Source: Acidobacteriota bacterium
Lineage (GTDB): Bacteria; Acidobacteriota; Terriglobia; UBA7540
DNA length: 47,927 nt
Direction of reading: 5' to 3'
Assembly (NCBI GenBank): GCA_003225365.1
Contig: QHZN01000094.1
Coordinates: 1-47,927 of the forward strand
Below are positions 1 through 10,290 of the stretch, in pieces. The notes beneath the pieces were generated by a model. It was given only the letters and a program-made list of their open reading frames with translations. It searched no databases and was not told the DNA's origin. How positions within the stretch are numbered: the stretch's first letter is position 1; each line of letters opens with the position of its first letter. Position numbers and translations under genes: made by a program.

Positions 1-1161
<1,161 letters not shown>

Positions 1162-1209
1162 AGCGCTGGGCGGCGAGCCCACCGTGGCCGGCAAACTCGC
1201 CCGCCCCAA

Positions 1210-1237
1210 GCTGAACGCTGAGGGCTGAAAGCTTAAA
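1210..1237 (+). repeat. Tandem heptamer repeat (GCTGAnn)x4 before rpsJ
   Basis: Four consecutive 7-base units are visible: GCTGAAC, GCTGAGG, GCTGAAA, GCTTAAA, ending at the ribosome binding site of rpsJ (AAAGG). The same unit recurs on both sides of the rplP-rpmC gap (6998-7090). Function unknown; it replaces ordinary leader sequence here. Confidence 0.6.
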
Positions 1238-1241
1238 GGTG

Positions 1242-1571
1242 ATGCTGCATCAAAAAATCAGAATCCGGCTGAAGGGATACGATCATCGGACCCTCGACCA
1301 GTCCGCCGCGGAGATCGTTTCGACGGCCAAGCGCACGGGCGCGCAGGTGGCCGGGCCGATTCCGCTTCCGACGATCAAGAACAAGTACTGCGTGCTGCGC
1401 TCGCCGCATTCGGACAAGAAGTCGCGGGAGCAGTTTGAAATCCGGACGCACAAGCGCCTGGTGGACATCCTCGAGCCCACGCCGCAGACGGTCGAGGCGC
1501 TCACGAAATTGGATCTGCCCTCGGGCGTGGATATCGAGATTAAGGCGTTCGGGAAGGAGCACGCCAAGTAG
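1242..1571 (+). CDS. rpsJ: 30S ribosomal protein S10
   Basis: S10 is a small-subunit head protein and also the NusE antitermination factor; it is the first gene of the classical S10 operon. The 109-residue protein shows the family core: [11 protein letters not shown] at the N-terminus, the [11 protein letters not shown] loop and the [20 protein letters not shown] block. The ATG at 1242 is preceded by an in-frame GTG at 1239; AAAGG at 1235-1239 favours the ATG only slightly, so either is possible. Unlike the usual order, rplC does not follow directly: a terminator-like hairpin and a two-gene cassette intervene. Confidence 0.97.
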   Translation: MLHQKIRIRLKGYDHRTLDQSAAEIVSTAKRTGAQVAGPIPLPTIKNKYCVLRSPHSDKKSREQFEIRTHKRLVDILEPTPQTVEALTKLDLPSGVDIEIKAFGKEHAK

Positions 1572-1574
1572 GGG

Positions 1575-1592
1575 GGGCAGCCGCCCTTTTTT
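1575..1592 (+). terminator. Intrinsic-terminator-like hairpin after rpsJ
   Basis: Immediately after the rpsJ stop a G-run leads into GGGC-AGCC-GCCC followed by six T. The 4-bp GC stem can be lengthened by G-U pairs between the preceding Gs and the first Us. It is short for a strong terminator but lies exactly at the boundary with the inserted cassette, so it may attenuate transcription between rpsJ and the rest of the operon. Confidence 0.5.
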
Positions 1593-1603
1593 AATAGGGG
1601 CCG

Positions 1604-2143
1604 ATGGATCTATATCTCTTCATCGACAACTCGAATTTATTCATCGAGATGAGAAGGGTCGCTCAATTAGTCTTTAATTACGACGACAAGTCGCTCAAAC
1701 GCGTTAGGGTGGATTTTGGGAGGCTTCTGGACTACATCAAGAAGGATAGAGAGTTGAAGGCGGCTATGCTGGTGGGGTCGGTCCCTCCACCCAACGACTC
1801 CCTGTGGGCTCGGCTCAAGCAACTCGGAATCGAGCCTAAGATTTACGAACGAAATCCTTTCACCGACCGGGAGCGAGAGGTCGATCAGGAGCTCGTCAAC
1901 TGCATTCGGGATGTGATGGAGGAAAACGTCCCTCCGGGTGTACTAGCCTTGGTCTCTGGTGACGGCGGGTATGTGACGACTCTGGAGCGGTCTGTCAAGC
2001 GCGGCTGGACTGTTGAAACGTATTTCTGGCGGCAAGCGGCGGCTTCACTCAAACAGCTTGCTGGGGCCATGTTCTTCAACCTTAATCCGGACTTCGAGAG
2101 AATCACGTTCAAGGAAACGCCAAGGGAGGCAGGAGTAGGATAG
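1604..2143 (+). CDS. NYN-domain (PIN-like) putative ribonuclease inserted in the S10 operon
   Basis: A 179-residue protein of the NYN/LabA-like, PIN-fold class; members that have been studied are metal-dependent RNases. The N-terminal strand IDNSN (D8, N9, N11) is the signature of the first metal site, [11 protein letters not shown] supplies D94, and LVSGDGGY supplies D120 in the place of the usual SGDxDF. The segment up to about residue 160 covers the whole domain; there is no membrane segment or signal peptide. Start ATG at 1604 follows AGGGG. The DNA is AT-richer than its neighbours (22 G/C of 60 at 1621-1680 by my count), which suggests acquisition. It is 2 bases from the next gene and presumably co-translated. 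Substrate unknown; an RNA-targeting role in regulation or defence is inference. Confidence 0.8.
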   Translation: MDLYLFIDNSNLFIEMRRVAQLVFNYDDKSLKRVRVDFGRLLDYIKKDRELKAAMLVGSVPPPNDSLWARLKQLGIEPKIYERNPFTDREREVDQELVNCIRDVMEENVPPGVLALVSGDGGYVTTLERSVKRGWTVETYFWRQAAASLKQLAGAMFFNLNPDFERITFKETPREAGVG

Positions 2144-2145
2144 CT

Positions 2146-2535
2146 GTGATAGAGAAGGTGAAAATCAAATCGATCGATAGCGAGCGGATTGAGAAAGACG
2201 ATTCCTTTCCGAACGCCTACGCGTTTTATATCGAGCTCGATACCGCACCTCACGCAGTTTGGGAAGAACTGTTCCTCCGGCGGTACGAGAGCGACTGGTT
2301 TAACCTCAAAAGAGAAATGACCATTCAGGGAAAGGAAATAAGGGTGGTAACGGCTCCCGGTGAAGAAGAACATCAAGTCGATTTCTACCGCAGGCTGGTG
2401 GAAGAGACCAATCGCGACGCGGAAGAATACAATCGCGACCTCGCCCAACAAAGCGAGCTCGCATCAAGGGTTGCGCAGAGCGAGTCGGCAGAAGCCCAGC
2501 GGATCAGGGAAAACCTTAAGAAGATCCATATCTAA
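2146..2535 (+). CDS. Hypothetical protein coupled to the NYN gene
   Basis: A 129-residue protein that I do not recognise. The GTG start at 2146 lies two bases after the stop of the NYN gene, with GGAGGCAGGAG upstream, so translational coupling is likely. The N-terminal 85 residues look like a compact alpha/beta domain rich in aromatic residues ([26 protein letters not shown]). The last 45 are charged and helical ([14 protein letters not shown] onward), probably a coiled coil or binding tail. No catalytic motif is evident. Size, charge and position suggest a partner, inhibitor or specificity subunit of the NYN nuclease, but this is inference. It ends 4 bases before the rplC start and shares the lower GC of its partner. 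Confidence 0.65.
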   Translation: MIEKVKIKSIDSERIEKDDSFPNAYAFYIELDTAPHAVWEELFLRRYESDWFNLKREMTIQGKEIRVVTAPGEEEHQVDFYRRLVEETNRDAEEYNRDLAQQSELASRVAQSESAEAQRIRENLKKIHI

Positions 2536-2539
2536 TGAA

Positions 2540-3208
2540 ATGGTCAACGCGATATTAGGCAAAAAAGTCGGAATGACGCAAATCTTCGCCGACGACGGTG
2601 CGGTCGTCCCGGTGACGGTGCTCAAGGCCGGGCCCTGCGTGGTCATTCAGCGCAAGACCCGCGAGAAGGACGGCTACGAGGCAGCGCAATTGAGTCTGAT
2701 CGAATTGCCGGGACCGAAGCGCAACACGCAGGGGATGGAAGGCCACTTCAAAAAGGCGGGCGCAAATCCCGCGCGCTTCCTGCGCGAAGTGCGCTTGGCA
2801 GCAGGAACGGAAGTCAAAATGGGCGACAAGGTGCTGGTGGACCAGTTCGCCGTAGACGATACCGTGGACGTCATCGGGACCTCGAAAGGGCGGGGGTTCG
2901 CGGGATTCCACAAGCGGCACCATTTCGGTGGCGGCGGCGCGGCACACGGGTCGATGTTTCACCGCGCGCCGGGCTCGATTGGTGCCTCCGCCTTCCCTTC
3001 GCGCGTCTTGCGCGGAATGCGCTCCGCCGGGCATATGGGAGTGGATCGGGTGACGGTGCGGAACCTGAAAGTCATTCAGGTGCTCGCGGATGAAAACGCG
3101 CTGATAGTCAGGGGCGCCGTGCCCGGGCCCGACGGCGGATACGTCATTGTGAGGAAGGCCAAGGCGGCGCGTAAAAGGGCGGTTGCGAAGCCGAAGGCGG
3201 AAAAGTAG
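2540..3208 (+). CDS. rplC: 50S ribosomal protein L3
   Basis: L3 binds 23S rRNA near its 3' end and reaches the peptidyl-transferase centre. The 222-residue protein begins [20 protein letters not shown], the family's standard N-terminus, which fixes the start at 2540 although the frame is open further upstream. The central loop [17 protein letters not shown] and the [12 protein letters not shown] segment contain the Gln/Gly-rich extension that enters the ribosome core (Ala stands where many have Thr-Pro). A short Lys/Ala tail follows. No good Shine-Dalgarno sequence is visible before 2540, so translation may depend on coupling to the preceding gene of the cassette. Confidence 0.96.
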   Translation: MVNAILGKKVGMTQIFADDGAVVPVTVLKAGPCVVIQRKTREKDGYEAAQLSLIELPGPKRNTQGMEGHFKKAGANPARFLREVRLAAGTEVKMGDKVLVDQFAVDDTVDVIGTSKGRGFAGFHKRHHFGGGGAAHGSMFHRAPGSIGASAFPSRVLRGMRSAGHMGVDRVTVRNLKVIQVLADENALIVRGAVPGPDGGYVIVRKAKAARKRAVAKPKAEK

Positions 3209-3216
3209 CGGGCACT

Positions 3217-3840
3217 ATGGCTAAAGTCGAAGTTAAGAATCTGGAAGGGCTGAAGGTCCGGGAGCTGGAGGTTTCCGACAAAGTACTCGCCGCCAAGCCC
3301 AACATGAGCTTGATGTGGGAGGCCACGAGGCAGTACCTGGCGAGTCAGCGGCGGGGCACGCACAAGACCAGATCTCGCGGGGAAGTCTCGGGGGGCGGCA
3401 AAAAGCCCTGGCGTCAGAAGGGCACGGGGCGCGCGCGTGCCGGTTCTATCCGAAGTTCGCTTTGGCGACACGGCTCGATCGCCCACGGCCCCATGCCCCG
3501 CGATTACTCTTATAAGCTCCCGAAGAATATGCTCTTGGGCGCACTGCGGTCGGCCCTAGCGGCGAGATATCAGGAGAGCCAAATGACAGTGGTGGACGAG
3601 CTCATCTTGGCCGAGCCGAAGACCAAGGCGTTCGTGGGCGCCCTCAAGAAGCTGGAAGTGGAGAAGTCGGTTCTGATCGTCAACGATGCGGAGAGCCGCA
3701 ACCTGGAACTCGCTTCCCGGAACATTCCGGGCTGCGATCTGGTGCGCCATCACCAGATTCACCCCTATCAGGTGCTGAGCCACAGGCGGCTGGTGATTTC
3801 CGAAGGCGCGCTGAAGCGGCTGGAGGAGCGGCTGCGATGA
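3217..3840 (+). CDS. rplD: 50S ribosomal protein L4
   Basis: L4 lines the exit tunnel and, in enterobacteria, represses its own operon. The 207-residue protein shows the conserved tunnel loop: RRGTHKTRSRGEVSGGGKKPW and RQKGTGRARAGSIRS, then SYKLPKNMLLGALRSAL. The C-terminal Rossmann-like half ends with the LVISEGALKRLEERL helix. It lies 8 bases after rplC and its stop overlaps the start of rplW, so the three are read as one unit. Whether it acts as an autoregulator here cannot be told from the sequence. Confidence 0.96.
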   Translation: MAKVEVKNLEGLKVRELEVSDKVLAAKPNMSLMWEATRQYLASQRRGTHKTRSRGEVSGGGKKPWRQKGTGRARAGSIRSSLWRHGSIAHGPMPRDYSYKLPKNMLLGALRSALAARYQESQMTVVDELILAEPKTKAFVGALKKLEVEKSVLIVNDAESRNLELASRNIPGCDLVRHHQIHPYQVLSHRRLVISEGALKRLEERLR

Positions 3841-4133
3841 CGAAGAGCCCTTATCAAATTCTTCAAAAGCCCGTAATTACGGAGAAGGGAATCGATGTCA
3901 AGGAGCGCGCGCGGACGCTCTGCTTTCGCGTGGACAGGCACGCCACAAAATCCGAAATTCGGCGGGCCGTGCAAGCGGTCTTCAAAGTCAAAGTCGAGTC
4001 CGTGCACACGGCCGTCTTCCACGGCAAGATGCGGCGGCGCGGGCGGACGTTCGGCTTTCGCGCGGATTGGAAGAAAGCGTACGTGAAACTCCGGGCGGGC
4101 GAAAAAATGCCGGAATACGCCGAAACGGCATAG
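3837..4133 (+). CDS. rplW: 50S ribosomal protein L23
   Basis: L23 sits at the tunnel exit and is the docking site for trigger factor and SRP. The 98-residue protein has the family pattern: ILQKPVITEKG at the start, FRVDRHATKSEIRRAVQAVFKVKVESVHT, then the Arg-rich hairpin MRRRGRTFGFRADWKKAYVKL. The start ATG overlaps the rplD stop by four bases. Length is normal. Confidence 0.96.
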   Translation: MTKSPYQILQKPVITEKGIDVKERARTLCFRVDRHATKSEIRRAVQAVFKVKVESVHTAVFHGKMRRRGRTFGFRADWKKAYVKLRAGEKMPEYAETA

Positions 4134-4186
4134 GATTCGGGCTTCACCGAGTCGGCGCGCGAACCGGATAGCGCAGGAAAAAGGTT

Positions 4187-5014
<828 letters not shown>

Positions 5015-5027
5015 CGGGGAGGACGCT

Positions 5028-5405
5028 TTGGGGAGGTCGCTCAAGAAAGGGCCGTTCGTGGATGAGCATCTGATGAAAAAGATCGACTTGCTCAACCGGC
5101 GGTTCGAGAAGAAAGTCGTCAAGACGTGGTCGCGGCGCTCGACGATCGTGCCCGAAATGGTGGGCCACACCATCGCGGTGCATAACGGGAAGAAATTCAT
5201 TCCGGTTTATGTGACGGAGAACATGGTTGGCCACAAGCTCGGAGAGTTCTCTCCCACCCGCACCTTCAAGGGTCACAGCGTCAAGATTGCGGCCGAGAGA
5301 GCGGCGGCTGCCGCCGCGGCGGCCGCTCCGGCCGCAGCTCCGGCGGGCGGCGCCGCAGCCCCGAAACCGGCGGCCCCGGCGGGAGGCGGAGCGCCCAGCG
5401 CCTAA
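5028..5405 (+). CDS. rpsS: 30S ribosomal protein S19 with alanine-rich tail
   Basis: S19 forms the small-subunit head with S13. The start is the TTG at 5028 ([14 protein letters not shown] follows), with GGGGAGGA ideally placed upstream; the frame is open further back but without homology. The core to about residue 87 is typical ([42 protein letters not shown]). Beyond it a tail of about 35 residues made almost only of Ala, Pro and Gly extends the protein to 125 residues; the family is usually near 92. The tail looks disordered and would lie on the subunit surface. Confidence 0.95.
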   Translation: MGRSLKKGPFVDEHLMKKIDLLNRRFEKKVVKTWSRRSTIVPEMVGHTIAVHNGKKFIPVYVTENMVGHKLGEFSPTRTFKGHSVKIAAERAAAAAAAAAPAAAPAGGAAAPKPAAPAGGGAPSA

Positions 5406-5427
5406 GCGGTGGGTTTGGGAAGAGCCC

Positions 5428-5811
5428 ATGAAAACGCGAGCCACGGTTAAATACCTCCGAATTTCGCCGCAGAAGGCGCGGCTGGTCGTGGACCTGATTC
5501 GCGGGAAGAAGGCCGGCGAAGCGCTGGGAATTCTCGGCTACGCGCGAGGCGAGGGCCGCGGCGGGATTCGCCGCCTGGGGCATACCAAGAAGCGCGCCGC
5601 AGAGCACGTGGCCAAAGTGCTGCTTTCCGCGATTTCGAACGCGGAGGAGAAGTCGGAGAACGTGGACGTGGACGAGTTGCAGGTGAAAGAAATCTACGTC
5701 AACGAGGGTCCGCGCGTGAAGCGGGTTCGCCCCGCCCCCATGGGCCGGGCGTACCGATACCAGCGGCGCATGAGCCACATCACGGTGGTGGTCGAGCAGG
5801 CGGGCGAATAG
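5428..5811 (+). CDS. rplV: 50S ribosomal protein L22 with internal insertion
   Basis: L22 helps fold 23S rRNA and its beta-hairpin lines the exit tunnel. The start at 5428 ([20 protein letters not shown]) gives 127 residues. [46 protein letters not shown] and SHITVVVE are all normal. Between ILGY and TKKRAAE an insertion of about 14 residues ([14 protein letters not shown]) is present that the E. coli protein lacks. It falls in the globular part, not in the tunnel hairpin. The frame is intact on both sides, so it is a genuine coding insertion unless it is a lineage feature. Confidence 0.94.
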   Translation: MKTRATVKYLRISPQKARLVVDLIRGKKAGEALGILGYARGEGRGGIRRLGHTKKRAAEHVAKVLLSAISNAEEKSENVDVDELQVKEIYVNEGPRVKRVRPAPMGRAYRYQRRMSHITVVVEQAGE

Positions 5812-5867
5812 CCTACCCGCTAGGGGCTGGAGTTTCGAAAGGTCGGAAAAAGGTCAGGAGGCGCGGC

Positions 5868-6548
5868 GTGGGTCAGAAGGTTCATCCGTTCGGGTTCCGC
5901 CTGGGCTACAACAAGACGTGGAAATCCAGATGGTTCGCGAAGAAAGATTACGCGGAGATGCTCCACGAGGATTTGAAGCTGAAGAAACAGCTCAAGGAGC
6001 AACTGAAGAGCGCGGGCGTGGCCGGCATTGAAGTGGAGCGCCCTGGGAACAAGCTTAAAATTTCGATCCACACCGCGCGGCCGGGAATCATCATCGGGCG
6101 CAAAGGTTCGGAAATCGACCGTCTGCGGCAGGAGATCCAGCAGCGCACGGGGCGCGAAGTCCTGCCCATCAACATCCTGGAGGTCCACCGCCCGGAACTG
6201 AACGCGCAGTTGGTGGCGGAGTCGGTGGCCCTGCAGCTTGAAAAGCGAGTGGCGTTCCGCCGCGCCATGCGCAAGGCGGTGGACTCGGCGCTGCGCTTCG
6301 GGTGCAAGGGAATTAAGATCCGCTGCGGCGGCCGCCTGAACGGCGCGGAAATCGCGCGCTCGGAATGGTACCTCCAGGGCCGCTTGCCGCTGCACACTCT
6401 GCGCGCGGACATTGATTTCGGATTGGCCGAGGCTCGGACGACGTACGGCCTCATTGGCGTGAAGTGCTGGATTTACAACGGCGAAATCTACGAGCAGAAA
6501 AAGCGGCAGGAGAAGGTTGCGGAGCCGGAAGCCGTTCCGGCGGCGTAA
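5868..6548 (+). CDS. rpsC: 30S ribosomal protein S3
   Basis: S3 forms the mRNA entry site with S4 and S5 and contributes to mRNA unwinding. The 226-residue protein starts with GTG ([17 protein letters not shown]) after an AGGAGG sequence. The KH domain is seen at [18 protein letters not shown], and the C-terminal domain at [20 protein letters not shown] and [18 protein letters not shown] short acidic/Ala tail closes it. Position between rplV and rplP is standard. Confidence 0.96.
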   Translation: MGQKVHPFGFRLGYNKTWKSRWFAKKDYAEMLHEDLKLKKQLKEQLKSAGVAGIEVERPGNKLKISIHTARPGIIIGRKGSEIDRLRQEIQQRTGREVLPINILEVHRPELNAQLVAESVALQLEKRVAFRRAMRKAVDSALRFGCKGIKIRCGGRLNGAEIARSEWYLQGRLPLHTLRADIDFGLAEARTTYGLIGVKCWIYNGEIYEQKKRQEKVAEPEAVPAA

Positions 6549-6575
6549 CTCGGGCGCGAGCGGAGAGCGAACCGG

Positions 6576-6986
6576 ATGTTGATGCCAGGCAAGGTGAAAT
6601 ACCGGAAGCAGCATCGCGGCCGCCGGCGTGGCAAAGCCTGGCGCGGCTCGACGCTTTCCTTCGGCGATTACGGGCTGAAGGCGCTCGAGGCGGGGTGGGT
6701 GACCGGTCGCCAGATCGAAGCCAGCCGCGTCGCCATCATGCGCTTCATCAAACGAGGCGGAAAGCTTTGGATTCGCATCTTTCCGGACAAGCCGGTGACG
6801 AAGAAGCCCGCCGAGACCCGAATGGGGAAGGGCAAGGGGGCGCCGGAATTTTGGGTGGCGGTGGTGAAGCCCGGACGCGTTCTGTTCGAAATGGAGGGCG
6901 TGACTGAGGTGGAGGCGCGGGAGGCCTTGCGGCTGGCAAGCCACAAACTGCCCCTGCCGACGGCGTTTGTGGCGCGCGCGGTATGA
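6576..6986 (+). CDS. rplP: 50S ribosomal protein L16
   Basis: L16 helps position A-site tRNA in the large subunit. The 136-residue protein has [54 protein letters not shown] and [18 protein letters not shown], which include the conserved loop residues. The end ([18 protein letters not shown]) is normal. The following gap before rpmC is unusually long (115 bases) and filled with repeats. Confidence 0.96.
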   Translation: MLMPGKVKYRKQHRGRRRGKAWRGSTLSFGDYGLKALEAGWVTGRQIEASRVAIMRFIKRGGKLWIRIFPDKPVTKKPAETRMGKGKGAPEFWVAVVKPGRVLFEMEGVTEVEAREALRLASHKLPLPTAFVARAV

Positions 6987-6997
6987 AAAAGAAGTGG

Positions 6998-7090
6998 TCA
7001 GCTATCAGCTTTCAGTTTTCAGGTAGAGGCCGACCGGCGGTGGGGTGATTGGGTTTGATTGCTGATAGCTGAAAGCTGAGAACTGAAAGC
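6998..7090 (+). repeat. Inverted clusters of heptamer repeats between rplP and rpmC
   Basis: The right cluster (7061-7090) reads GCTGATA, GCTGAAA, GCTGAGA, ACTGAAA, GC; the left cluster (6998-7022) is the same motif on the opposite strand. The clusters could pair in RNA (12 bases GCTGATAGCTGA are shared exactly) with a loop of about 40 bases. The same unit stands before rpsJ (1210-1237). Effect on operon expression is unknown. Confidence 0.6.
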
Positions 7091-7101
7091 GGGTTTATCG
7101 C

Positions 7102-7326
7102 ATGAAGACGCGCATTCAAGCGGTGAAAGAGCTGAAAGAGCAGATGCGGGGGGCGACGCTCGACGAAGTCCGCGCCAAACAGCGCGAGCTTTCCGACCAG
7201 TTGTTTCGCCTGCGGTTCCAGTTTGCGGGCGGGCAAAGCGACACCCTGCGGAAGATCCGGGAATTGAGGCGCGACATCGCGCGCGTCGAGACGATCCTCG
7301 GCGAGCGGGAGGCGGGGAAGGCGTAG
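7102..7326 (+). CDS. rpmC: 50S ribosomal protein L29
   Basis: L29 borders the tunnel exit beside L23. The 74-residue protein is two helices: [25 protein letters not shown] split by a turn from [15 protein letters not shown] and [21 protein letters not shown], the characteristic family ending. The start at 7102 is the only sensible ATG and follows the heptamer repeats. Confidence 0.93.
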   Translation: MKTRIQAVKELKEQMRGATLDEVRAKQRELSDQLFRLRFQFAGGQSDTLRKIRELRRDIARVETILGEREAGKA

Positions 7327-7345
7327 TCCGAAGGAGAGCGTGGAA

Positions 7346-7654
7346 ATGGAGGTCCAAGCAGGGATGGCCGAAATTCGCCACCGGCGGCAGGAGAAAGTGG
7401 GCATTGTGACCAGCAACAAGATGCAGAAAACCGTGGTGGTGACGGTCACTCGGCAGACGACTCACCCGCTCTACAAGCGCGTCGTGCGGCGGTCGAAAAA
7501 CTTCATGGCGCACGACGAGAAGGGCGACTGTCGCGTCGGCGACACGGTGCGGATCGAGGAAACGCGGCCGCTCTCCCGCCTCAAACGCTGGCGGGTAGTC
7601 GAGGTGGTTTCGCGCGCGGCCCAGGTCGCGCCGGTGCCGGAGAGTGCCGTATGA
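7346..7654 (+). CDS. rpsQ: 30S ribosomal protein S17
   Basis: S17 binds 16S rRNA helices 7 and 11 early in assembly. The OB-fold core is clear: [37 protein letters not shown], and [24 protein letters not shown]. The start is uncertain: AAGGAG at 7331-7336 suits the ATG at 7346, GGAGGT at 7348-7353 suits an ATG at 7364, and a GTG at 7340 is also in frame. The product is 96 to 104 residues accordingly. Its stop overlaps the rplN start by four bases. Confidence 0.94.
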   Translation: MEVQAGMAEIRHRRQEKVGIVTSNKMQKTVVVTVTRQTTHPLYKRVVRRSKNFMAHDEKGDCRVGDTVRIEETRPLSRLKRWRVVEVVSRAAQVAPVPESAV

Positions 7655-8019
7655 TCGGGATGCGGACCATCCTTCAGGTGGCGGACAATTCCGGCGCCCG
7701 CCGCTTGGCCTGCATCCTGCCCGTCGGGGGGTCGCTCGGGCTACAGGCCGGCCTGGGTGACGTGGTGACGGCGTCGGTGAAAGAAGCGGCGCCCGACAGC
7801 CAGATTCCCAAGGGCAAAGTCGTCAAGTGCGTGATTGTGCGGATGCGAAAGGAGCACCGCCGGCGCGACGGCACTTACATCCGCTTCGATGAAAACGCCG
7901 CGGTGCTCATCAACGACACGGGGGAGCCGGTGGGGACGCGCGTTTTCGGCCCGGTGGCGCGCGAGCTGCGCGAGAAAAAGTTCCTGAAGATCGTTTCGCT
8001 GGCGCCCGAGGTGGTGTGA
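7651..8019 (+). CDS. rplN: 50S ribosomal protein L14
   Basis: L14 takes part in intersubunit bridges and binds the silencing factor RsfS. The 122-residue protein shows [51 protein letters not shown] and [26 protein letters not shown], matching the family over its full length. It overlaps rpsQ (ATGA) and touches rplX. Confidence 0.97.
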   Translation: MIGMRTILQVADNSGARRLACILPVGGSLGLQAGLGDVVTASVKEAAPDSQIPKGKVVKCVIVRMRKEHRRRDGTYIRFDENAAVLINDTGEPVGTRVFGPVARELREKKFLKIVSLAPEVV

Positions 8020-8357
8020 TGGTGTCCCGGCTCGATATCAAGAAGAACGATACGGTCCAGGTAATGACGGGGCGAAGCCGGGGTACGGCAGAGCAGCCGA
8101 CGCGCGGCCGGGTGCTCAAGGTTGAGCCGAAAAGGCGCGTTCTGTTCGTCGAAGGCGTGAACATGGTCAAGCGTCACGTCCGGCCGAACCCCGCCAAGCA
8201 GATTCGCGGCGGGATTCTCGAGAAAGAGGGCCCCATCCACGTCTCCAACGTGGCGCTGGTTTGCAGCGACTGCGGGCCCACTCGAATCCGGCACGCCGTC
8301 AAAGCGGAAGGGAAGAAAGTTCGCCTGTGCGCGAAGTGCGGGAAGGTCTTGGATTAA
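8019..8357 (+). CDS. rplX: 50S ribosomal protein L24 (zinc-ribbon form)
   Basis: L24 initiates 50S assembly through the 5' part of 23S rRNA. The KOW domain ([14 protein letters not shown]... [27 protein letters not shown]) is followed by a C-terminal segment with CSDC and CAKC pairs, which should bind a zinc ion as in some other phyla. The ATG at 8019 overlaps the rplN stop by one base; an in-frame GTG at 8016 is an alternative. About 112 residues. Confidence 0.95.
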   Translation: MVSRLDIKKNDTVQVMTGRSRGTAEQPTRGRVLKVEPKRRVLFVEGVNMVKRHVRPNPAKQIRGGILEKEGPIHVSNVALVCSDCGPTRIRHAVKAEGKKVRLCAKCGKVLD

Positions 8358-8376
8358 GGGGAATGGGAAAATCAGG

Positions 8377-8985
8377 ATGGCTCCGAGGCTGAAAGAGAAG
8401 TACCAGAAGGAAGTCGTTCCGGCGCTCGTCAAGGAGTTCAACTACCGGAACCCAATGGCTGTTCCGCGCCTGCGCAAGATCGTGGTCAACATGGGCCTGG
8501 GCGAGGCCATCCAGAACGCCAAGCTGCTGGATTCGGCCACGGTTGAGCTCGGACAAATTACGGGCCAGAAGCCCGTGATCACGCGGGCGAAGAAATCCAT
8601 CGCCAATTTCAAGTTGCGCAAGAACATGCCGATCGGCGCCATGGTCACGCTGCGCGGCGAGCGCATGTACGAGTTTTTCGACCGGCTGACGAGCGTCGCC
8701 CTGCCGCGCGTGCGCGATTTTCGAGGGCTCTCCTCGCGGTCGTTCGACGGGCGCGGCAACTACACAGTGGGGTTGCGCGATCAACTGGTATTTCCCGAAA
8801 CGGATTACACTAAGGTGGATAAAATCAAGGGGATGAACATTTCGATCATAACAGACGCGCGAACGGATGCCGAGGCGCTGGCGCTGCTGAAGCACCTGGG
8901 CTTGCCGTTCCGATCGGAAGCGCCGCGCCGGAAGGGCGAAGAAGCGGCGGAGGGAACGGAAAAAACCGGCAAGGCGGGAGGCTAA
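8377..8985 (+). CDS. rplE: 50S ribosomal protein L5
   Basis: L5 binds 5S rRNA and contacts S13 and P-site tRNA in the central protuberance. Conserved blocks are [52 protein letters not shown] and [20 protein letters not shown]. At 202 residues it exceeds the usual 179-180 because of a charged tail ([19 protein letters not shown]). It ends 3 bases before rpsZ. Confidence 0.97.
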   Translation: MAPRLKEKYQKEVVPALVKEFNYRNPMAVPRLRKIVVNMGLGEAIQNAKLLDSATVELGQITGQKPVITRAKKSIANFKLRKNMPIGAMVTLRGERMYEFFDRLTSVALPRVRDFRGLSSRSFDGRGNYTVGLRDQLVFPETDYTKVDKIKGMNISIITDARTDAEALALLKHLGLPFRSEAPRRKGEEAAEGTEKTGKAGG

Positions 8986-8988
8986 CGG

Positions 8989-9174
8989 GTGGCGCGCGCT
9001 TCACAGTTCGCGAAACTTCGCAGGAAACCGAAGTTCAAGATACGGCACCGCAACCGCTGCCTGATTTGCGGCCGGCCGAGGGGGTTTCTTCGTAAATTCA
9101 AGCTGTGCCGGCTCTGCTTCCGGCAACTGGCGTTGCGGGGCGACATCCCGGGGGTCATCAAATCGAGCTGGTAG
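8989..9174 (+). CDS. rpsZ: 30S ribosomal protein S14, type Z (zinc-binding)
   Basis: The short 61-residue S14 form with two Cys pairs (CLICGRP and CRLCFRQL) that bind one zinc ion. The C-terminus [11 protein letters not shown] is the family signature. Start is GTG at 8989, 3 bases after rplE, with GGGAGG about 10 bases upstream. No second, zinc-free S14 is seen in the window. Confidence 0.95.
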   Translation: MARASQFAKLRRKPKFKIRHRNRCLICGRPRGFLRKFKLCRLCFRQLALRGDIPGVIKSSW

Positions 9175-9227
9175 TCGCCCGGGCATATTCGCACGTCCCT
9201 TGGCGGAAATTGATTGAAGGAGAAGAG

Positions 9228-9644
9228 ATGGCTGCACTGACAGACCCCATCGCGGATATGCTGACGCGGATTCGAAACGGCATTGGCGCGCGGCACGTGC
9301 GCGTCGATATGCCCGCCTCCAGGCTGAAAGTCGAGGTGGCGCGGATTCTCAAGGAGGAGGGGTTCGTCAGCAATTACAAGGTCGCCGAGGAAGGGAAGGC
9401 TGAGGAAGGGAAGAAAAAAGTTCTTAAGGTTTTCCTTCGCTACGGGGAAGGTGGCAAGAGCCTGATTACCACGATCGAGCGCGTGTCGAAGCCTGGGCGC
9501 CGGGTTTATACGGGCGCTCGCGGAATTCCCAAGGTTATGGGGGGAATGGGCGTGAACATCCTGACCACGCCGCGCGGTGTGATGACGGGCAAGGCTGCGC
9601 GCAAGGCTGGCGTCGGCGGCGAGATCCTTTGCAGTATTTCCTGA
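9228..9644 (+). CDS. rpsH: 30S ribosomal protein S8
   Basis: S8 binds the central domain of 16S rRNA and is the spc operon repressor in E. coli. The start at 9228 (ATG after GAAGGAGAAGAG) gives DPIADMLTRIRNGIGARH, the canonical N-terminus; the frame is open upstream without homology. The C-terminal signature GVMTGKAARKAGVGGEILCSIS is complete. 138 residues, slightly above average owing to a Lys/Glu-rich stretch near residues 53-65. Confidence 0.96.
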   Translation: MAALTDPIADMLTRIRNGIGARHVRVDMPASRLKVEVARILKEEGFVSNYKVAEEGKAEEGKKKVLKVFLRYGEGGKSLITTIERVSKPGRRVYTGARGIPKVMGGMGVNILTTPRGVMTGKAARKAGVGGEILCSIS

Positions 9645-9698
9645 TCCCCATCTATCCCGGCGCATAGGCGGAGGGAGTGCGAGACAGGCGAGAGCCCG

Positions 9699-10262
9699 AT
9701 GTCGAGAGTCGGAAATAAGCCGATTGAAGTCCCCGCGGGAGTCACCGTCACGACGGAACCCTCGGGGGTGACGGTCAAGGGCCCGAAAGGGGCCATGCGA
9801 ATCGTTCTCCCCGAGGGCATTGTGCTCGAGAGGAAGGACGGCCGCCTCCTCGCGACGCGGGAGAGCGACCTCTTCCGCAGCCTTCACGGCATGGCGCGAA
9901 GTCTGGTGGCGAATGCGGTCCAAGGCGTCACCAAGGGTTTTGAAAAACACCTGGACATCGTCGGCGTCGGGTACCGGGCGGAAATCAAAGGCCGCGCGGC
10001 GGTTTTTACGCTTGGCTTTTCCCGTCCCATCGAATACCCAATACCGGAAGGGATTCAGATAGTGGTGGATAAGCTGACACACGTTGTTGTGAGCGGCGCG
10101 GACCGCCAGCAGGTAGGCCAGGTCGCGGCGGAAATTCGGGGCCTGCGCCCGCCTGATCCTTACAAAAACAAGGGAGTCCGCTACACCGGCGAGCGCTTGA
10201 AGAAGAAGGTCGGCAAGGCGGCGGCTGCGGCTGCGGGCGGGGCGGCCCCGGCCAAGGGGTAG
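9699..10262 (+). CDS. rplF: 50S ribosomal protein L6
   Basis: L6 stabilises the sarcin-ricin region near the factor-binding site. The 187-residue protein shows [25 protein letters not shown], the duplicated domain with [20 protein letters not shown], and [28 protein letters not shown] at the end. A short Ala/Gly tail is added. Order rpsH-rplF-rplR-rpsE is standard spc. Confidence 0.96.
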   Translation: MSRVGNKPIEVPAGVTVTTEPSGVTVKGPKGAMRIVLPEGIVLERKDGRLLATRESDLFRSLHGMARSLVANAVQGVTKGFEKHLDIVGVGYRAEIKGRAAVFTLGFSRPIEYPIPEGIQIVVDKLTHVVVSGADRQQVGQVAAEIRGLRPPDPYKNKGVRYTGERLKKKVGKAAAAAAGGAAPAKG

Positions 10263-10290
10263 CGGCGGCGGACTTTCGAGGAGCTTCACG

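Noticed and set aside
1239-1241. GTG as sole start of rpsJ
   Set aside because: Possible, but the adjacent ATG at 1242 is equally placed; the difference is one residue.
2360-2539. Longer N-terminus for L3
   Set aside because: The added residues are the out-of-frame reading of the cassette's second gene; homology begins at MVNAILGKK.
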